DNA of 64,000 nt from Pedobacter sp. KBS0701 (GCF_005938645.2 NZ_CP042171.1:868001-932000), one strand, 5' to 3'. Counted from the stretch's first letter, positions 27,528 to 36,670 are shown. Program-made: numbers and translations. Notes: generated by a model not told the origin, from the letters alone.

Positions 27528-28079
27528 ATGAACAATTTACAAGCACTATCCCAAAAATCAAGACTCACTATTTTAGTCCTCATTACTCTTTTTTTCTCTG
27601 CCTGCTCAGAAACCCCTCAACGTTTCTTCGACATCGCCATCCTTAACACCAATATGATCAACGATTTTGCGAGCGCAGATCTGGCCCGCCATATTAACGA
27701 TGAAACGAAAGAGTATCCCGATATTCCATCCAGTAAAAAGAAAGGTGACGAAGCTGCAGTTAGCCTCAATAACAAAATACTATACCTCGAACAATCGCTC
27801 GAAAAAGTGAAAAAACTTTCAGCTTCAGGAGAAGAAGAAAAAGAAATTAAAGCGCTCTCCCAGCAATTATATGAGCTCGTTATCCCTGTTTATAAAAACG
27901 AATATCTTGCTTACGCTAAATTGTGCGATAGTAAAGGCAGCCAAAGTGCCAAAGACGAAATTATTAAAAACATCGACCAGAAATATGGCGCCCGTTTTGA
28001 GCAAAACTTTAATGCCTTAATGGAAAAAGGTAAAGCCTACGCCCAACAAAACAATATCCAGGTAAACTGGGGCCAATAA
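27528..28079 (+). CDS. Uncharacterised lipoprotein
   Basis: 183 residues with a lipoprotein signal: hydrophobic TILVLITLFFSAC with C26 as the lipidated residue. The mature part is highly charged and mostly helical, with FFDIAILNTNMINDFASADL at the start and a Lys/Glu-rich coiled-coil-like middle (LEQSLEKVKKLSASGEEEKE). It resembles small helical surface or periplasmic lipoproteins of Bacteroidota, but no function can be assigned. A stem TTTAATCCA / TGGATTAAA at 28092-28122, just after the stop, may be a weak terminator. Confidence 0.75.
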   Translation: MNNLQALSQKSRLTILVLITLFFSACSETPQRFFDIAILNTNMINDFASADLARHINDETKEYPDIPSSKKKGDEAAVSLNNKILYLEQSLEKVKKLSASGEEEKEIKALSQQLYELVIPVYKNEYLAYAKLCDSKGSQSAKDEIIKNIDQKYGARFEQNFNALMEKGKAYAQQNNIQVNWGQ

Positions 28080-28656
28080 AATAAGTAATGGTTTAATCCA
28101 GGTGCGATGCATTTGGATTAAATATGGCTGATCTTACCAGAAACCCTCAACGGACATTTTTAAGTAACACGATGCGCTTTACCTTGGGCTAGGCCATATA
28201 AAAACTAATGTTCCGAATTTATATATTTCAGTAAAGTTGTCGAAAATTAGGTAAGCTGATTTAAGTCCGGCTGTTCTATTGGTACCGCTGCTGGTATCTG
28301 TTTTAGGTTAGGTTAATGTAATAGGGGTTATTGGATTTATTTGTCTGCCGCTGCAGGTCGGGCCATCAACCGTATCTTTTTCTTCTGGTAAAGTACCGAA
28401 TCTGTTTCCTTACACTTGGGTTAAGATTTTATTTGGTTGTATTTATTTTGGTGCTCTGGTTATTTCACCACGTTAATGCCGTGGTTTAATGGCCTGCCTA
28501 ATTTACCCTCTTACAATGAAGCGCGAACATTTCGGTCTCACTCCCTTTGCAGGTTACAGGGTTTATCCCTTATCCGGCAATGCTGTTTATAAATAAAGAT
28601 TTTTATGATCCCTTCCTGTCTTAAAACTTTCAGCCAGTTTCAGTGGTTGTAACACC
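28080..28656. other. Intergenic, 577 bp
   Basis: Contains the hairpin at 28092-28122 and a short palindrome ACCACG/CGTGGT near 28470. No supported ORF on either strand. It probably includes the helicase promoter, which was not identified. Confidence 0.35.
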
Positions 28657-30186
28657 ATGCAGATTTTATCTCCCACGGCTGCGCATGGACCAGCAAAAAA
28701 ATTATATCCCTATCAGCAGTATGCAATCGAAACCCTGTTTGAAAAAATGCAGACCGGGGCTGATCAGCTGCGCTTGCTCTACCAGTTACCTACAGGTGGT
28801 GGTAAAACAGTTATCTTTTCTGAAATTGCCGATCGTTTTATAAAGCAATACGGAAAGAAAGTAATCGTGCTGACCCACCGGCAGGAGTTATGCAAACAGA
28901 CTTCGCTGGCACTGAAAAATACAGGCGTTTTTAATAAAGTAGTAGACAGCAAAGTTAAAAGGATAGCCAAAAAAGATTATTATTATTGTTATGTAGCCAT
29001 GGTCGAAACCCTTAAACACAGGATCGATGATGGTCTGATTGATACCGGAGAGGTAGGCCTTGTGATTGTAGATGAGGCCCATCACAATTCATTCCATAAA
29101 CTGCTTAAAAAATTTCCGGGTGCCAGGATAATCGGGGTAACGGCCACCCCTTTTTCGGCAGATGCAGCATTGCCTATGAAAAGCTTTTACAGTGAACTGG
29201 TGCTTGGAGAGCAGATAAATTCACTGATCGAACAGGGCTTTTTGGCAAAGCCAAAAAGTTTTGGCTATGAGGTAGAACTCAACACGCTCAACAGGGGCAT
29301 TCACGGCGATTTTACGGTGAGCAGCTCCGATGAGTTATATTCCTCCAAAGTAATGCTCGATCTTCTGATTCATGCTTACAGGGAACATGCGCTCGGGAAA
29401 AAGACATTGATTTTCAATAACGGTATATTTACCTCAAGGAAGGTACTGGAAGTTTTTCAGCAGGCCGGTTACCCCATACGCCACCTGGATAACCAGACAG
29501 AAAATGCAGAACGGGTTGAAATATTAAAATGGTTTAAAAAAACAAAGGGAGCGATATTAACATCAGTATCCATATTAACTACTGGTTTTGATGAACCGTC
29601 TGTGCAGTCGGTTATCCTGAACCGTGCCACCACCTCACTTACGCTTTATCACCAGATGATCGGCAGGGGAGCCAGGCGTTTGCCCGGTAAAAAAACTTTT
29701 AATATTATAGACCTTGGCAATAATGTAGAAAGGTTTGGAGAATGGGATGCACCGGTAAACTGGCAGCATGTATTTGAAAACCCCGAAATCTATCACCAGA
29801 TCCTGGCAAAGGCCAGTGATGATCTCCACCAGATGCCTGCCGAAATGAGGAACAGGTTCCCCAACAGCACGGGGATATCATTCGATGTACTCGCGGCCTA
29901 TCAAACAGCAATGGAGAAAGGGGAAAAAGCAAGGACCGTACTCCGCGATTCCATCAGGCAACATGCAATGATGTGCACTGACAATGCTGATACGGTGAGC
30001 AATGCATTTGAATTGGTACAGGAACTCGATAAAGAAATCGACTGGAGGATAAAACAATACGGCAAATGCCTGGGCTCGGTAACCAAAAACTATATCAAGT
30101 GGTTGGGCAGCGACTACCGGAGCCGTTTGCACAGCCTGATCGAGAAAATAATGTCTAGGCGGGCAGCAATGCGCGCAGCAGTTTAA
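28657..30186 (+). CDS. SF2 DEAD/DEAH-box helicase
   Basis: 509 residues. Walker A is LPTGGGKT (about residue 45), motif Ia VIVLTHRQEL, Walker B VDEAHHNS (DEAH type, near 138), motif III GVTATPFS, and motif VI YHQMIGRGARR with FDEPSVQSVILNRAT before it, the RecG/UvrB-like order of a UvrABC/type-I-restriction-helicase-like SF2 core. The last 130 residues form a variable C-terminal domain without recognised motifs. It probably acts on DNA or RNA duplexes using ATP; the substrate is unknown. The DUF3891 gene follows by 83 bp. Confidence 0.9.
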   Translation: MQILSPTAAHGPAKKLYPYQQYAIETLFEKMQTGADQLRLLYQLPTGGGKTVIFSEIADRFIKQYGKKVIVLTHRQELCKQTSLALKNTGVFNKVVDSKVKRIAKKDYYYCYVAMVETLKHRIDDGLIDTGEVGLVIVDEAHHNSFHKLLKKFPGARIIGVTATPFSADAALPMKSFYSELVLGEQINSLIEQGFLAKPKSFGYEVELNTLNRGIHGDFTVSSSDELYSSKVMLDLLIHAYREHALGKKTLIFNNGIFTSRKVLEVFQQAGYPIRHLDNQTENAERVEILKWFKKTKGAILTSVSILTTGFDEPSVQSVILNRATTSLTLYHQMIGRGARRLPGKKTFNIIDLGNNVERFGEWDAPVNWQHVFENPEIYHQILAKASDDLHQMPAEMRNRFPNSTGISFDVLAAYQTAMEKGEKARTVLRDSIRQHAMMCTDNADTVSNAFELVQELDKEIDWRIKQYGKCLGSVTKNYIKWLGSDYRSRLHSLIEKIMSRRAAMRAAV

Positions 30187-30269
30187 TCTAAAGCAGGGAT
30201 TGATGGAAACAGCTATCGAAAAGCCTGATCTGAAAAGGACAGGCCTTAAGTTTACAGGGAGGAAAGATC

Positions 30270-30983
30270 TTGATTGTTAATTATTGCAACAGCGGATGGG
30301 AAATCATCACCCAAAGGGCTCATGGCCTTTTGGCCGGGCAGATCTGTGCCAGATGGAAAATCTCCGATCAGCCACAGCGCTGGGTAGAAACCCTCACCGC
30401 TACCACCGGGCACGACGATGTTTTTAACGAATTTGTCCGTGGGCCGCTGTTATCAGATAGGGGCGGACCCCTCGATTTCAAAATGACAGGTTTTGATGAA
30501 TCGGCCTGCAGGGAAATGATGGATAATGCCATCAGTAAGAGCCGTTTCATTGCGCTGCTTTTTTCAAGGCATATTTCTTTTACCCATGGTGATGAAGCTT
30601 CGGCCAGGCCTTACCTTACGGAGCTTAAAAAGCTTGAAAAGAAATGGATCAGGGAAGCGCAGAGCAGCACCGGCGAGGTAGACCGCGCTTATGCTTTACT
30701 CGAATTCTGTGATGCTTTTTCACTGCTCATCTGCCAGGACCAGATTCCGCCTGAGGAACGCCTTCTTGAAATTAGTAAAGGTCCAAGCGGCAAATCTGTC
30801 CGGTTTTTTCAGCGGGGGCAACAGCTTATTGTTACACCATGGCCTTTTGAGGTCGATACTTTTGAAGTATGTTACGAGCGGCTTACTTTGAATGAAATTG
30901 GTTTCGAAAACGATGAGGCATTTAGAACGGCCCTGCGTAATGCGGGGCTTGAACTTCGAAAGCTGATCATCTCGAGAGAATGA
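30270..30983 (+). CDS. DUF3891 family protein
   Basis: 237 residues starting at a TTG codon. The reading IVNYCNSGWEIITQRAHGLL at the very N-terminus is the DUF3891 opening block, so this start is well supported. AGGGAGG lies 10 bp upstream, an unusually clear Shine-Dalgarno for this phylum. The helical core has HDDVFNEFVRGPLL and SFTHGDEASARPYL; scattered His/Asp suggest an HD-like all-alpha fold, but no activity is known. It may share a transcript with the helicase. Confidence 0.85.
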   Translation: MIVNYCNSGWEIITQRAHGLLAGQICARWKISDQPQRWVETLTATTGHDDVFNEFVRGPLLSDRGGPLDFKMTGFDESACREMMDNAISKSRFIALLFSRHISFTHGDEASARPYLTELKKLEKKWIREAQSSTGEVDRAYALLEFCDAFSLLICQDQIPPEERLLEISKGPSGKSVRFFQRGQQLIVTPWPFEVDTFEVCYERLTLNEIGFENDEAFRTALRNAGLELRKLIISRE

Positions 30984-31065
30984 TCCCGCTTTGGTATTTC
31001 TTCAATCTGATCAGCATAAGCTGTTTTTAAAAACTTTAGCCCGCTAAGGACGGTTATTAATAGTG

Positions 31066-31209
31066 ATGAGAAAATTAGATGCTTTTGAGTGGCTGTTGAT
31101 CTGCCTGATGCTGGCTACATTTATTGCCGGGATAATGGTTGCTTTATCACGTGATGACCGCACAGCGGCCGTTCCAAAGCGTTATCCCATAGTTGCGTTA
31201 TGCCGTTAG
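31066..31209 (+). CDS. Small single-pass membrane protein (47 aa)
   Basis: Starts MRKLDAFEWLLICLMLATFI and continues AGIMVALSRDDRT, giving one clear transmembrane helix (about 9-27) and a short basic tail. Start context is AT-rich. No homologue is recognised. It lies alone between DUF3891 and the GNAT gene. It is coding-like because of the hydrophobic helix with a charged flank, but it is short. Confidence 0.5.
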   Translation: MRKLDAFEWLLICLMLATFIAGIMVALSRDDRTAAVPKRYPIVALCR

Positions 31210-31313
31210 TTAATGCCCTTAATCCATAAATTTTACCATTACTTTTACAGCCCGTTATTTAGACGCAATCATAAGAGTTCATTTTATCCTTCCACAGTAT
31301 TCCGCACCTAAAA

Positions 31314-31766
31314 ATGACATTACCAGAAAAACATCCTGCATACAATTATCAGGTAAATCCGGATTTAACCAGCATCAATTGGCAACGTGTACTCCAACTT
31401 TTTCAGGAGATTAACTGGAAACACCGCTTAGCCGGAGAGATAGAAAAAGCTTTCAAAATGAGCACCTCCACGCTTTTTATCTATGAGGGGGAAATGATCA
31501 TCGCTTTCGGCAGGGTTATAGGTGATGGAAGGTATTATGCCATGCTGGCAGATGTAGTGGTAGACCCAGCCTATCAGGGCCAGGGACTGGGCAGATACCT
31601 GGTTATGGCGCTGAACAGCCAGTTGGAAAATTATCATTTTGTTAACCTTAGTGCTGCCCCTGGAGCCGATCGTTTCTACAAGACCCTCGGGTGGAAAAAG
31701 CAGACTACGGCGTATATATGGCCCCAGGGGCCTAAACAGCTGAGACAGCATTGCGAAAAGGATTAA
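31314..31766 (+). CDS. GNAT family N-acetyltransferase
   Basis: 150 residues. The acetyl-CoA pyrophosphate-binding motif A is present as ADVVVDPAYQGQGLGRYLV (Q/R-x-x-G-x-G/A type), followed by FVNLSAAPGADRFYKTLGW, the usual motif B region ending in a Gly-Trp. It is a stand-alone single-domain GNAT, cytoplasmic. The substrate is unknown: small molecules, peptides or antibiotics are all possible. Confidence 0.88.
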   Translation: MTLPEKHPAYNYQVNPDLTSINWQRVLQLFQEINWKHRLAGEIEKAFKMSTSTLFIYEGEMIIAFGRVIGDGRYYAMLADVVVDPAYQGQGLGRYLVMALNSQLENYHFVNLSAAPGADRFYKTLGWKKQTTAYIWPQGPKQLRQHCEKD

Positions 31767-31868
31767 AATGGCAAGCGCGGTTTATTGCATCACTTGAGAT
31801 AGTGCCATTCGCGGATAAAAAGGAATCAAAATGTCATAATATATCCTATTGCACTTATAGATGCTAAA

Positions 31869-32135
31869 ATGAAAATACCCATATCTCATCAAACAAAGCA
31901 GGCTGATATCCAAAACACCATTTTATCCCTCGCTACAGAACGCGGGCCCGGTAAGAGCACCTGCCCATCCGAAATCGCCCGCCTGTTATTTCCGCAAGAA
32001 TGGCGAAACCAAATGAAAGCGGTGCGCGATGTGGCTATTGATCTGCATAAACAGGGCAGGGTTGTCATCACCCAAAAAGGGAAACCTGTTGACATTGACA
32101 GGATCAAGGGACCTATACGGATCAAAATGGTTTAA
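31869..32135 (+). CDS. DUF3253 family winged-helix-like protein
   Basis: 88 residues. The order LATERGPGKSTCPSEIARLL, then WRNQMKAVRDVAIDLHKQGR, VVITQKGKPVD and GPIRI covers the whole DUF3253 domain. The predicted fold is a small winged helix, so DNA binding is possible, but no role is known. It stands alone 100 bp after the GNAT gene. Confidence 0.85.
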   Translation: MKIPISHQTKQADIQNTILSLATERGPGKSTCPSEIARLLFPQEWRNQMKAVRDVAIDLHKQGRVVITQKGKPVDIDRIKGPIRIKMV

Positions 32136-32403
32136 TCCATTGCAGTGTTGTTTATTACAGAGAGGCTGGTTAAGCAGTTTTTCCATCTTAATTTTTTTGC
32201 ATAAAGAGCAGTGATTTTTAATCCTTTCGCTTTGAATACTTCTATTGCTTCACCAGGTTTATCCCATTTATCGGGATATTCACTGATCAGATCCCTATTT
32301 TTGGATTGTTTGCATGTTTGAAATAACTGGCCTGCACCAACGGGAATTTTTCAAAGCATACACCGCATGAGGTGTTCCAAAAGTCAATACAGTAATCTTT
32401 CCG

Positions 32404-32781
32404 TTAAACCAGTAGCTGTAACCTGTAAATGAGATCCAGAGCGAGCTGATCAACACTATCGCTGAAATAGAAAGGGCCAGTATCTGTTACCTGAATGCCT
32501 ATAATCAAACTCCCTATTATAATATCCAATGTATGTGCCGTGCTGCTGGGAATAGTCGAAAGACCTGACTGAAAATCTGGAAGATAAACAGCTAAAAAAA
32601 GTATCATAATCGGGAGAATAGCCAAAATGGGTATGGAGATAAATACTGCTGATGAGAGGTTTTTTCGTGAGCCGACTGCCCAAATACTGCTTAAGACGGT
32701 TTGATTTACTGCTGCCTGTGATAATGGCGATGAACTTCCAGCTTTCTGAAACAGCAACATTAGATCATAGCAGGTATTCAT
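32404..32781 (-). CDS. Hypothetical membrane protein
   Basis: 125 codons with AAAGGAAT just before the ATG at 32781. Two hydrophobic stretches are visible: SAVFISIPILAILPIMILFL and the weaker TLDIIIGSLIIGIQVT. No family is recognised. It is divergent from the response regulator at 32892 and could be real or a remnant of a longer membrane protein. Confidence 0.4.
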   Translation of the reverse strand: MNTCYDLMLLFQKAGSSSPLSQAAVNQTVLSSIWAVGSRKNLSSAVFISIPILAILPIMILFLAVYLPDFQSGLSTIPSSTAHTLDIIIGSLIIGIQVTDTGPFYFSDSVDQLALDLIYRLQLLV

Positions 32782-32891
32782 ATTCCTTTATTTCAAAAGT
32801 TTGGTCAGTTTGAATTATAATTATATTTTTATAACCATGAAATGGTGCCTTTTTAAAACCGCCCGGCTAAAGCAAAATAGTGATTGACCGT

Positions 32892-33254
32892 ATGGCGAAA
32901 AGAATATACGTCCTGGAGGATGATAAAGAAATTAGTGAAATTGTTCAAATGGTGCTCGAAATGGAAGGTTACCAGGTAAGCTGCTTCGCCGATGTGAGCA
33001 GATTTAATGCAGGGAAAGCAGGCGGGGTACCAGATCTTTACTTGCTGGATATTATGTTACCCGATGGCAATGGCCTCGAAGTTAGGGCTGCATTAACTAA
33101 CGACCCCATAACCGCACACATTCCTGTTCTGATCATGAGCGCCCATACCAATGTTGCTGAAGTCTCAAACTGGCCCGGCGAAAAGCATTTTATCGCAAAA
33201 CCCTTCGATATCTACAAGCTCACTGAAAAAATAGCAATGCTGCTTAAAGGCTAA
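32892..33254 (+). CDS. Stand-alone response regulator (receiver domain only)
   Basis: 120 residues from the ATG at 32892; an in-frame GTG at 32880 would add four residues, but the usual receiver start MAKRIYVLEDD fits the ATG. Acidic pocket E/D at positions 9-11, phospho-acceptor D53 in LLDIMLPDG, Ser/Thr switch in LIMSAH, and Lys in FIAKPFD are all present. There is no output domain, so it works by protein contact or phosphotransfer. It ends 9 bp before the stop codon of the opposing histidine kinase gene, its likely partner. Confidence 0.9.
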   Translation: MAKRIYVLEDDKEISEIVQMVLEMEGYQVSCFADVSRFNAGKAGGVPDLYLLDIMLPDGNGLEVRAALTNDPITAHIPVLIMSAHTNVAEVSNWPGEKHFIAKPFDIYKLTEKIAMLLKG

Positions 33255-33263
33255 TGAATCTTT

Positions 33264-34886
33264 TTATTGATCGGATAAAGGAGCAGTGAACCAAAAGCAG
33301 GCGCCCTGGCCCGGTACCGATTCCACACCGATTTCGCCCCCATGTCTTCGTATAATGTCTGCACTGATGTATAAGCCCAGTCCCAGGCCGGAATAGTGAA
33401 GGCTTTTGTAATCTGCGCGGTAATACCGGTCAAAAAGATAGGGTATCTTTTCAATGTCGATGCCCTCTCCCTGGTCCGCCACAGAAATCTTTGCCATTCC
33501 ATCCTGCGTAGAAATATTGATTTCGATAACCTTAGACTCTGGCGCATATTTAACAGCATTGTTGATGAGGTTAATCACCACCTGGCTTATCCTTTCCTGG
33601 TCGGCATACATCCGCAGGCTGCAATCACCAGTTATCATCAGCCGGTACTCGCCAGCTATCCGCAATTGCCTGCAGCATGCATCAATCATTTCATAAATAC
33701 TGAAAGCCTTGCTGTTCAGTCTTAGGGCTCCAATATTGATATTGTTCGCGTCGAGCAGATTTCCGACCAGACTATTGAGCCGCTCCATACTTTCATTTGC
33801 CAACTCGATAAGCTTGGGGACCATTGGCGAAGAAAGATTGTCTTTCATTTTTTTTATTAACTGCAGCGATGCGCCCAGGCTTGTAATAGGTGTTTTTAGT
33901 TCATGGCTGGCGATACTGATGAAATCATCTTTTTCCTTCATGAGTTTCCGCCTCGCGGTCACATCAATAAAGGTGCAGACCCCGCCTGAAAGTTCATTCT
34001 GGTCGCTGAACAAAGGTACGGCGTTAACCGAAATGTAAAAAGTATCCTTTTCAGGTCTGGCGACGCCAATTTCCCGGTCGTAAACCGGTGCAGCTGTTTT
34101 AAGCATAGTGTACATGGGATGCTCATCAATGGGGAGCACTGATCCATCAAGGCGAAGATTTATCCAAAGCGAGTCGTTATATGATCGGTTTTGCATTTGC
34201 AACAGATTTACGCCGAAAATCTGCCCGGCCATCTGGTTGATGTAGGTGGTGGTCCCGTTTTCATCAACAATGCATACCCCGTCGGCCATGGTATCTAAAA
34301 TACAACGCAGGCGGGCTTCGCTGGCCATGAGCCTATCCTGAATAGACTTTTGCCGATTATTGTGTTCCAGGTTTTCCAGTCTAAGTTCCAGCTGCTCGGC
34401 AACAATTCTCGCCAATCCTTCCAGCAAACTTACTTCATGCCCTGTAAAATCGCGTACCTCACGGCTAACCAGGCACATCGTCCCAACGATATAGCCGTCG
34501 TTACTTATAATAGGCGCGCCGGCATAAGCCCTAAGCCCAAATTCTCCGTAAACATACGGGTGCCCGGCAAGCCTTTCGTCCATCAGGGCATTGGGAATAA
34601 CGGTCGAACTGCCATTTAATACCGTGATGGCACAAAGGCTCATCGATCGGTCAACTCTGATAACCTGTTCACCCAGCCCCATACTGGATTTAACCAACTC
34701 ACTCTCCTCATCCAGGAATGATATGTGAGCAATCGGAACATTAAACATATTACAGGCCAGTTCGCAAATTCTATCGAATACCGGTTCAGGTTCATCGTTA
34801 AAAACCTGGTATCGCCCCAATGCTGCAACCCGCTGGTCGTCATCATCAGGGAAAAGGTTGTCTATAGCGTGCTTGTAGGTGTTCAC
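33264..34886 (-). CDS. Sensor histidine kinase (GAF-PAS-HisKA-HATPase)
   Basis: 540 residues, no membrane segment, so cytoplasmic. A GAF domain at about 25-165 (FDRICELACNMFNVPIAHIS) resembles those of redox or light sensing bacterial kinases. A PAS domain at about 190-310 (ILDTMADGVCIVDENGTTTY) is followed by HisKA with SIASHELKTPITSL and by HATPase with LINNAVKYAPE, VADQGEGID and GLGLGLYISADII. There is no receiver in the protein. The convergent response regulator at 32892 is the natural partner. The signal is unknown. Confidence 0.93.
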   Translation of the reverse strand: MNTYKHAIDNLFPDDDDQRVAALGRYQVFNDEPEPVFDRICELACNMFNVPIAHISFLDEESELVKSSMGLGEQVIRVDRSMSLCAITVLNGSSTVIPNALMDERLAGHPYVYGEFGLRAYAGAPIISNDGYIVGTMCLVSREVRDFTGHEVSLLEGLARIVAEQLELRLENLEHNNRQKSIQDRLMASEARLRCILDTMADGVCIVDENGTTTYINQMAGQIFGVNLLQMQNRSYNDSLWINLRLDGSVLPIDEHPMYTMLKTAAPVYDREIGVARPEKDTFYISVNAVPLFSDQNELSGGVCTFIDVTARRKLMKEKDDFISIASHELKTPITSLGASLQLIKKMKDNLSSPMVPKLIELANESMERLNSLVGNLLDANNINIGALRLNSKAFSIYEMIDACCRQLRIAGEYRLMITGDCSLRMYADQERISQVVINLINNAVKYAPESKVIEINISTQDGMAKISVADQGEGIDIEKIPYLFDRYYRADYKSLHYSGLGLGLYISADIIRRHGGEIGVESVPGQGACFWFTAPLSDQ

Positions 34887-35060
34887 TTTCTAAATTTGGT
34901 ATAAGTTATATAAAAACAAGATTTTTTCAAAAGATAATCATCAAATCAAAGTCTTTATTTACTGCCAAAAATAAGCTGGGCATTGGTTGTATGCATCTGT
35001 GGTTAAAAACCTTAACTTAATGACATTGGGATAGTGGGAGAGAGGCTGGTTCTGGTTCTT

Positions 35061-35093
35061 AAAAAAAGGGATAACCAAATTAATGGTTACCCC
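35061..35093 (-). terminator. Intrinsic terminator for minus-strand transcription
   Basis: Stem GGGATAACCA / TGGTTACCCC (10 positions with one mismatch) with a 6-nt loop; seven A on the + strand directly left of the stem give a T-run for transcripts moving leftward. It lies downstream of the decayed minus-strand genes. Confidence 0.55.
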
Positions 35094-35106
35094 AATCTAA
35101 ATTAAC

Positions 35107-35150
35107 GCTCTCAGGCTTTCGCCGGATGTAGGACTCTCACCCCCTACATT
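35107..35150 (-). other. Structured-RNA-like hairpin pair
   Basis: On the minus strand, ATGTAGG / CCTACAT forms a 7-bp stem around GGGTGAGAGT. A GNRA-type hairpin GGC-GAAA-GCC follows after 2 nt, then CTGAGAG. The pattern GTGAGAGTCC plus a GAAA tetraloop resembles pieces of group II intron or other catalytic RNA, but no complete RNA is present. Confidence 0.35.
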
Positions 35151-35306
35151 GCAATTATACGCAAAAATTTATGGTCTGGTTTTTCTCCTGCCCATAAAAA
35201 ATGAAAAATACCTGTTTACCAAATAGCTGTTCTGATTTAGGGCTGCGTAAAAGGAATTCGCGGTATAAGCGCTACGCTATTTATTCTACGGTTCCTTGTC
35301 CAATTT

Positions 35307-35466
35307 TTATTTAAAATTCCTGCCCACATGAAAAGCATCTTTAGCTTTCTCGTTCACCTCCTCCCGTACCTGCGTACGTTTATTTTGTGCCACACCAAGT
35401 GTCGCTTTTTCATCACCCCGTGATAAGGTTAATATCGGCTGAAATGTTCAACGGCAAAGTTGCCAT
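35307..35466 (-). pseudogene. Frameshifted C-terminal remnant of an unidentified protein
   Basis: One minus-strand frame starts MATLPLNISADINLITG and stops; the next frame, overlapping, continues SRGDEKATLGVAQNKRTQVR to VGRNFK and TAA. The join looks like one lost base. No family is assigned. Confidence 0.4.
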
Positions 35467-35545
35467 GTGCAAGTTTTCTTCTCGTGTATATACAATCCAG
35501 TGGCCCGGTATGGTCTATAACCCTGTTCCAGAATTTGCGCTGGTT

Positions 35546-35884
35546 CTACAGGCTGTTTCTGCGTGCGGGTTTAATAAGTTTATTCGCAATATCCGGAACG
35601 TTAGGATTATGTTTCTGCAGGTAAAGGCTCAGGTGCCAGTAACAAAATGCCTTTAAAATGCCAGCATGTCCGCCTAGGTAACCATGCCATAGCGGGTCTA
35701 TGGTGAGGTCTTGCTCATTAAGAACGTATGGACTGTTATTTTCAAAATCTGCCGAACGGCGGTATATTTCAGTACGGTTCCATTTCAATTCCGGAAACCA
35801 GCTGCTAAGGTAGCGGTACCTGTTGATCAAAATATTGCATAGCTTTGTCGGCTTCTGTCCAGGCTTTATTGGATGAAAATGCAA
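35546..35884 (-). pseudogene. Decayed gene, C-terminal half resembling an HNH-endonuclease-type protein
   Basis: The minus-strand frame includes YLSSWFPELKWNRTEIYRRS, then IDPLWHGYLGGHAGILKAFC and HNPNVPDIANKLIKPARRN, strongly protein-like. Upstream, the coding-like stretch NKAWTEADKAMQYFDQQ lies in a different frame and would need a shift near 35815 to connect. The Trp/His-rich tail with its final Lys-Pro-x-x-Arg resembles the end of HNH-type proteins, but this is a pattern judgement only. No intact start exists. Confidence 0.4.
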
Positions 35885-36079
35885 AATTCAAAAAGGAGAT
35901 CGAAAAATCAACAATAGCGCGTGTAAATGCTTGTGAAACATAAAATTGTACATCATGTAAGAGGTACAAATGTTATTAACCTGATTGCTAAACACATTGA
36001 TCTGCAAAGTGCTGAAGCCATTAAAAATCTCGCTTTTTCTGTGAGACGGGGTCAATTGATAGCGGCTTATCCACAATAG
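35872..36079 (+). pseudogene. Frameshifted plus-strand coding remnant
   Basis: DENAKFKKEIEKSTIARVNA reads in one frame and, after a +1 shift, VHHVRGTNVINLIAKHIDLQ continues to a stop at 36079. Both pieces have strong protein character. It overlaps the end of the minus-strand remnant, so at least two different decayed genes abut here. No family is assigned. Confidence 0.35.
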
Positions 36080-36136
36080 TAACTTTCCATTTAAAATTGA
36101 CCAATTACCTACATCCCCATCAATTAATCCCAATTG

Positions 36137-36670
36137 TTAGCTTACCACAGTACAAATTACTCGGACTAGTTTCCAGCCATTAGTTGTCTTTTTGTAGATT
36201 TCTGTTTTGCCCCACCCACAACGATCATTGCAATAGTAATTGATTGAAATAATTATTCTATCTAAAGTTTCGTTGATAACGGGAGTGCTCACTTCATAAA
36301 ACCCATTAGGATATTTTTTGATGAACAGATTCCATGAGTTTGGCTGTTTAATATGAGGAATCTCGTTATGAAGTAATATAGGCGCTTTTGTTTTAAGGCT
36401 TATTTCAATTTTTTTCGCATCTTCAATATCCTGATCTGTAAAGCCAAATATCTCTAAACTGTCAGTGAAATTTAATAGACAACGCTGGAAATCTATATTT
36501 GGAGTTGCGCTCCATATAACAGGCAAAAAGGCCTTGTTTTTTTCTTTAATGTAACTATTAAGGAATGTTGTCGCTATCTGATCTTTTTTTTTGAAGCCGC
36601 TCCGGCAACTACCTAACAATAGAGGTAAGATTAGTGCAAATAATTTAAAGTTTTTTATATGTAATTTCAC
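36137..36670 (-). CDS. Small lipoprotein, possible partner of the upstream gene product
   Basis: 177 residues with lipobox LLLGSC (C22). The mature part has the alternating pattern of a compact alpha/beta protein ending NDRCGWGKTEIYKKTTNGWK. No family is recognised. Its start overlaps the end of the metallopeptidase-like gene by 26 bp, so the two are translationally coupled on the minus strand. The size, the lipid anchor and the coupling would suit an immunity or chaperone role for the upstream product; this is inference. Confidence 0.7.
   Translation of the reverse strand: MKLHIKNFKLFALILPLLLGSCRSGFKKKDQIATTFLNSYIKEKNKAFLPVIWSATPNIDFQRCLLNFTDSLEIFGFTDQDIEDAKKIEISLKTKAPILLHNEIPHIKQPNSWNLFIKKYPNGFYEVSTPVINETLDRIIISINYYCNDRCGWGKTEIYKKTTNGWKLVRVICTVVS

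Noticed and set aside
28657..30983. Helicase plus DUF3891 as a phage-defence pair
   Set aside because: No nuclease, methylase or other defence gene is adjacent, and both families are widespread in ordinary genome regions.
33396..34038. Plus-strand frames of about 80-109 codons
   Set aside because: They are antisense to the histidine kinase catalytic region and have no independent support.
35107..35150. Possible tRNA from the stem-loop pair
   Set aside because: There is no acceptor stem, TpsiC arm or CCA end; two hairpins alone do not make a cloverleaf.
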